Source: Thermoguttaceae bacterium (lineage in GTDB: Bacteria; Planctomycetota; Planctomycetia; Pirellulales; Thermoguttaceae). Taken from it: 64,000 nucleotides of DNA. Shown here one piece after another: positions 62,457 to 64,000 of this stretch; positions within the stretch are counted from its first letter, which is position 1, and each line of letters opens with the position of its first letter. A program made the position numbers and the translations under genes. The stretch lies in assembly GCA_017441605.1 (NCBI GenBank), contig JAFRXD010000058.1, positions 1 through 64,000 of the forward strand. The letters are read 5' to 3'. The notes under the pieces are model-generated. The model searched no databases, was not told where the DNA came from, and worked only from the letters and a program-made list of their open reading frames with translations.

Positions 62457-64000
62457 ATGAAAACAACCTCCCGTCGCCTCGCGAGCGCCCTCGCGATACT
62501 GTTCGTCGCGCTCGCGTCCTCTTTTAGCGCCAAAGGCTTCGCTCAAACCGAGTCCGGCGCGAGCGCTTCGCAACCGGCGCCGCTCGTCGGCAAAATTGAA
62601 TCGCTCGGGGCGTTTAAAAATGGCGTCTGCGTCGTCGAACAGCGATTTGACGTTCCGAGTTCCGGTCGGTATTCCGCCGATTTTCCTCCTTCCCCGCTCC
62701 ACGGGGCCTTTTTTATCCAAAGCGACGCGGTCGTTTCCGCGACGACCGCGAACGTGGAAACCTCGATTCCCATCTCGGAAGCGGGGGCTCTCGATTGGAC
62801 AAAAGACTTTCAAGGTCAATGGCTTAAAATAACCCTTCCCGGCGAAACGGAAGCGCAAAAAGTTCGAGTTCTGTCCGCCGCCAACGCCTCGACGTCCGCC
62901 GAAACGATTCGAGCGGCGCAATTGGGGCTCGTTTCCAATCCCCCCAATTCCGATTCCGTTCTGCTCGAACGCGAATCGGGCGAAACCCTTTGGCTCGCGA
63001 ACCCGGGGGCCGTAACGAGCGTCGTCTTAACGGAAAAAACGCCCGAGACAGTATCGCGCCAAAAACCGCGAATCTTTTTTGACGTAAACGTCGCCCCCGA
63101 GAAAAAGGGCGCGACGATACGCTTGTTCTATCTCTCGCGCGGTCTCTGCTGGGCCCCGCAATACCGGGTCGAAATCCTCGACGGCAAAAAGTTGGAAATC
63201 GAGCGATCCGCGATTCTTATCAACGAATGGGGCGACTTCGAAGACGTTCCGGTCACCCTCTACAGCGGCTTTCCGCAAATAGCGCTCTCGAGCTCGACCT
63301 CTCCCATGGATCCGACAATCGCGCTGCAGTCCTTCTTCACCTCGCTCAACGGCGCGTCCCTTGGAAACCTTCAGCGCCGCGATTCGGCGCTCATGACCCA
63401 AGCGGCGTTTAGCAATTCGATCGGCGCCATGGGAGGAATCGATCTAGCCGCCGATCTGTCCGCCGCCTCGACCGCCTCCGAAGGGGACGGAATCGACGTC
63501 TTCGGACAAAGCGTCGGGGTCAAGACTCTCAAAAAAGGAGAGCGCCAAATGTTCTCCATTGGGCGCGCGTCGACCGACTACGAACCGATCGTCTGCTGGA
63601 ACATTATGGACGCGCGCGACGCCAACGGTCGCTTTCTAGGGATCCAGAACGCGACTCAAGAGATTAGGAACGATCGCTACGGGCAAACCACCAGCGGCGA
63701 GTACTCTCTCGAATACTCCAACCGATTCCCCGAGCCTTGGGACGCCGTTTCGTTCGCGAATCCGTTCGAATCCCCGATCACGACCGGTCCCGCGTCCGCC
63801 ATTAAAGGCTCGCGCTTCCTAGGTCAGAACTCTCTTTTCTGGACAAATCCGAACGAAAAGACGCTTCTCCCGATCACCAAAGCGCTTAGCGTTCGCGTTT
63901 CCTCGATCGAAAACGAGCGCTTCTTCGAACCGCTCGATCCACGAGCGGCGCAACAAGCGCTAATCCAGTCGCAACAACGCCAAGAGCGCAAGACGTATCT
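62457..64000 (+). CDS. Exported DUF4139-like protein (3' end outside window)
   Basis: At least 514 residues are visible and the frame is open to the window edge. AAGGAG lies 7 bases before ATG 62457. A signal peptide (MKTTSRRLASALAILFVALA, cut near FAQTES) is followed by a beta-rich region, with LFYLSRGLCWAPQYRVEILD and INEWGDFEDVPVTLYSGFP at about 220-275. The latter two segments match the start of the DUF4139 (mucoidy-inhibitor-like) domain. A Ser/Ala-rich insertion (residues 280-350) interrupts the domain. It is expected in the periplasm; the function of DUF4139 proteins is unknown. The gene lies behind a strong terminator, so it is independently transcribed, though no promoter box was recognised. 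Confidence 0.8.
   Translation, partial: MKTTSRRLASALAILFVALASSFSAKGFAQTESGASASQPAPLVGKIESLGAFKNGVCVVEQRFDVPSSGRYSADFPPSPLHGAFFIQSDAVVSATTANVETSIPISEAGALDWTKDFQGQWLKITLPGETEAQKVRVLSAANASTSAETIRAAQLGLVSNPPNSDSVLLERESGETLWLANPGAVTSVVLTEKTPETVSRQKPRIFFDVNVAPEKKGATIRLFYLSRGLCWAPQYRVEILDGKKLEIERSAILINEWGDFEDVPVTLYSGFPQIALSSSTSPMDPTIALQSFFTSLNGASLGNLQRRDSALMTQAAFSNSIGAMGGIDLAADLSAASTASEGDGIDVFGQSVGVKTLKKGERQMFSIGRASTDYEPIVCWNIMDARDANGRFLGIQNATQEIRNDRYGQTTSGEYSLEYSNRFPEPWDAVSFANPFESPITTGPASAIKGSRFLGQNSLFWTNPNEKTLLPITKALSVRVSSIENERFFEPLDPRAAQQALIQSQQRQERKTY

Overview
The window looks like a chromosomal piece of a Planctomycetota bacterium (Pirellulales-like; inference). Evidence: two secreted proteins begin with the planctomycete-type motifs LEPRLALDG and LESLENREML; one of them carries cohesin-like and dockerin domains; there is an SHD1-like domain, a Minf_1886-family protein and many secreted glycan-active enzymes. 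Coding sequence is GC-rich with heavy GAC/GTC/TCG/GCG use, which creates many long antisense shadow ORFs. No rRNA, tRNA, CRISPR array, insertion sequence or phage gene was seen.

Layout. 1-6949 (+): 3' part of an acidic tandem-repeat protein, a GH106-type rhamnosidase-like enzyme and an IdeS-like cysteine peptidase. 6950-8002: AT-rich island with one internally duplicated unknown gene (-). 8003-13942: Gfo/Idh/MocA oxidoreductase (-), a large unknown secreted protein (+), then a response regulator, a STAS antagonist and an RsbW-like kinase (+), which resemble a partner-switching module. 14035-27396 (-): FG-GAP/cohesin/dockerin protein, a YhaN/YhaO pair, and a zinc metalloprotease with a long helical insert. 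27595-33333 (-): rlmN behind three membrane-protein genes including a SpoIIM homologue. 33460-43222 (+): LOG protein, small membrane protein, DUF4416, GH99-like and GxGYxYP enzymes, rpsU, HEAT lipoprotein, isochorismatase-like hydrolase and cysK. 43508-45176: second AT-richer island with two decayed immunity-like genes (tandem DUF6881; DUF416). 45320-51911 (-): five-gene run of rluB-type pseudouridine synthase, pyrK, Sel1 protein, GH16 and a GH20-like enzyme. 52224-57744 (-): metY, GNAT, pgm, Minf_1886 and PIN/TRAM protein. 58170-64000 (+): metK, DUF362 protein, NapH/NapG-like polyferredoxin, and a truncated DUF4139-like protein.

Themes. Secreted polysaccharide breakdown recurs (GH106, GH99-like, GxGYxYP, GH16, GH20-like, dockerin protein). 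Sulfur amino-acid genes (cysK, metY, metK) are scattered singletons. Promoters close to TTGACA-17-TATAAT and intrinsic terminators are readable, including a divergent promoter whose two -10 boxes share one palindrome.

Most unusual points: the YhaO homologue lacks every histidine expected to bind the catalytic metals while its YhaN partner keeps its ATPase motifs and gains a roughly 290-residue acidic tail; the metalloprotease has a charged coiled coil placed right before its HExxH helix; and two AT-rich islands hold duplicated or frameshifted immunity-type genes. Gene starts were adjusted by hand where ribosome-binding sites, signal peptides or promoters argued for it; all functional calls come from motif recognition by eye, without database searches.
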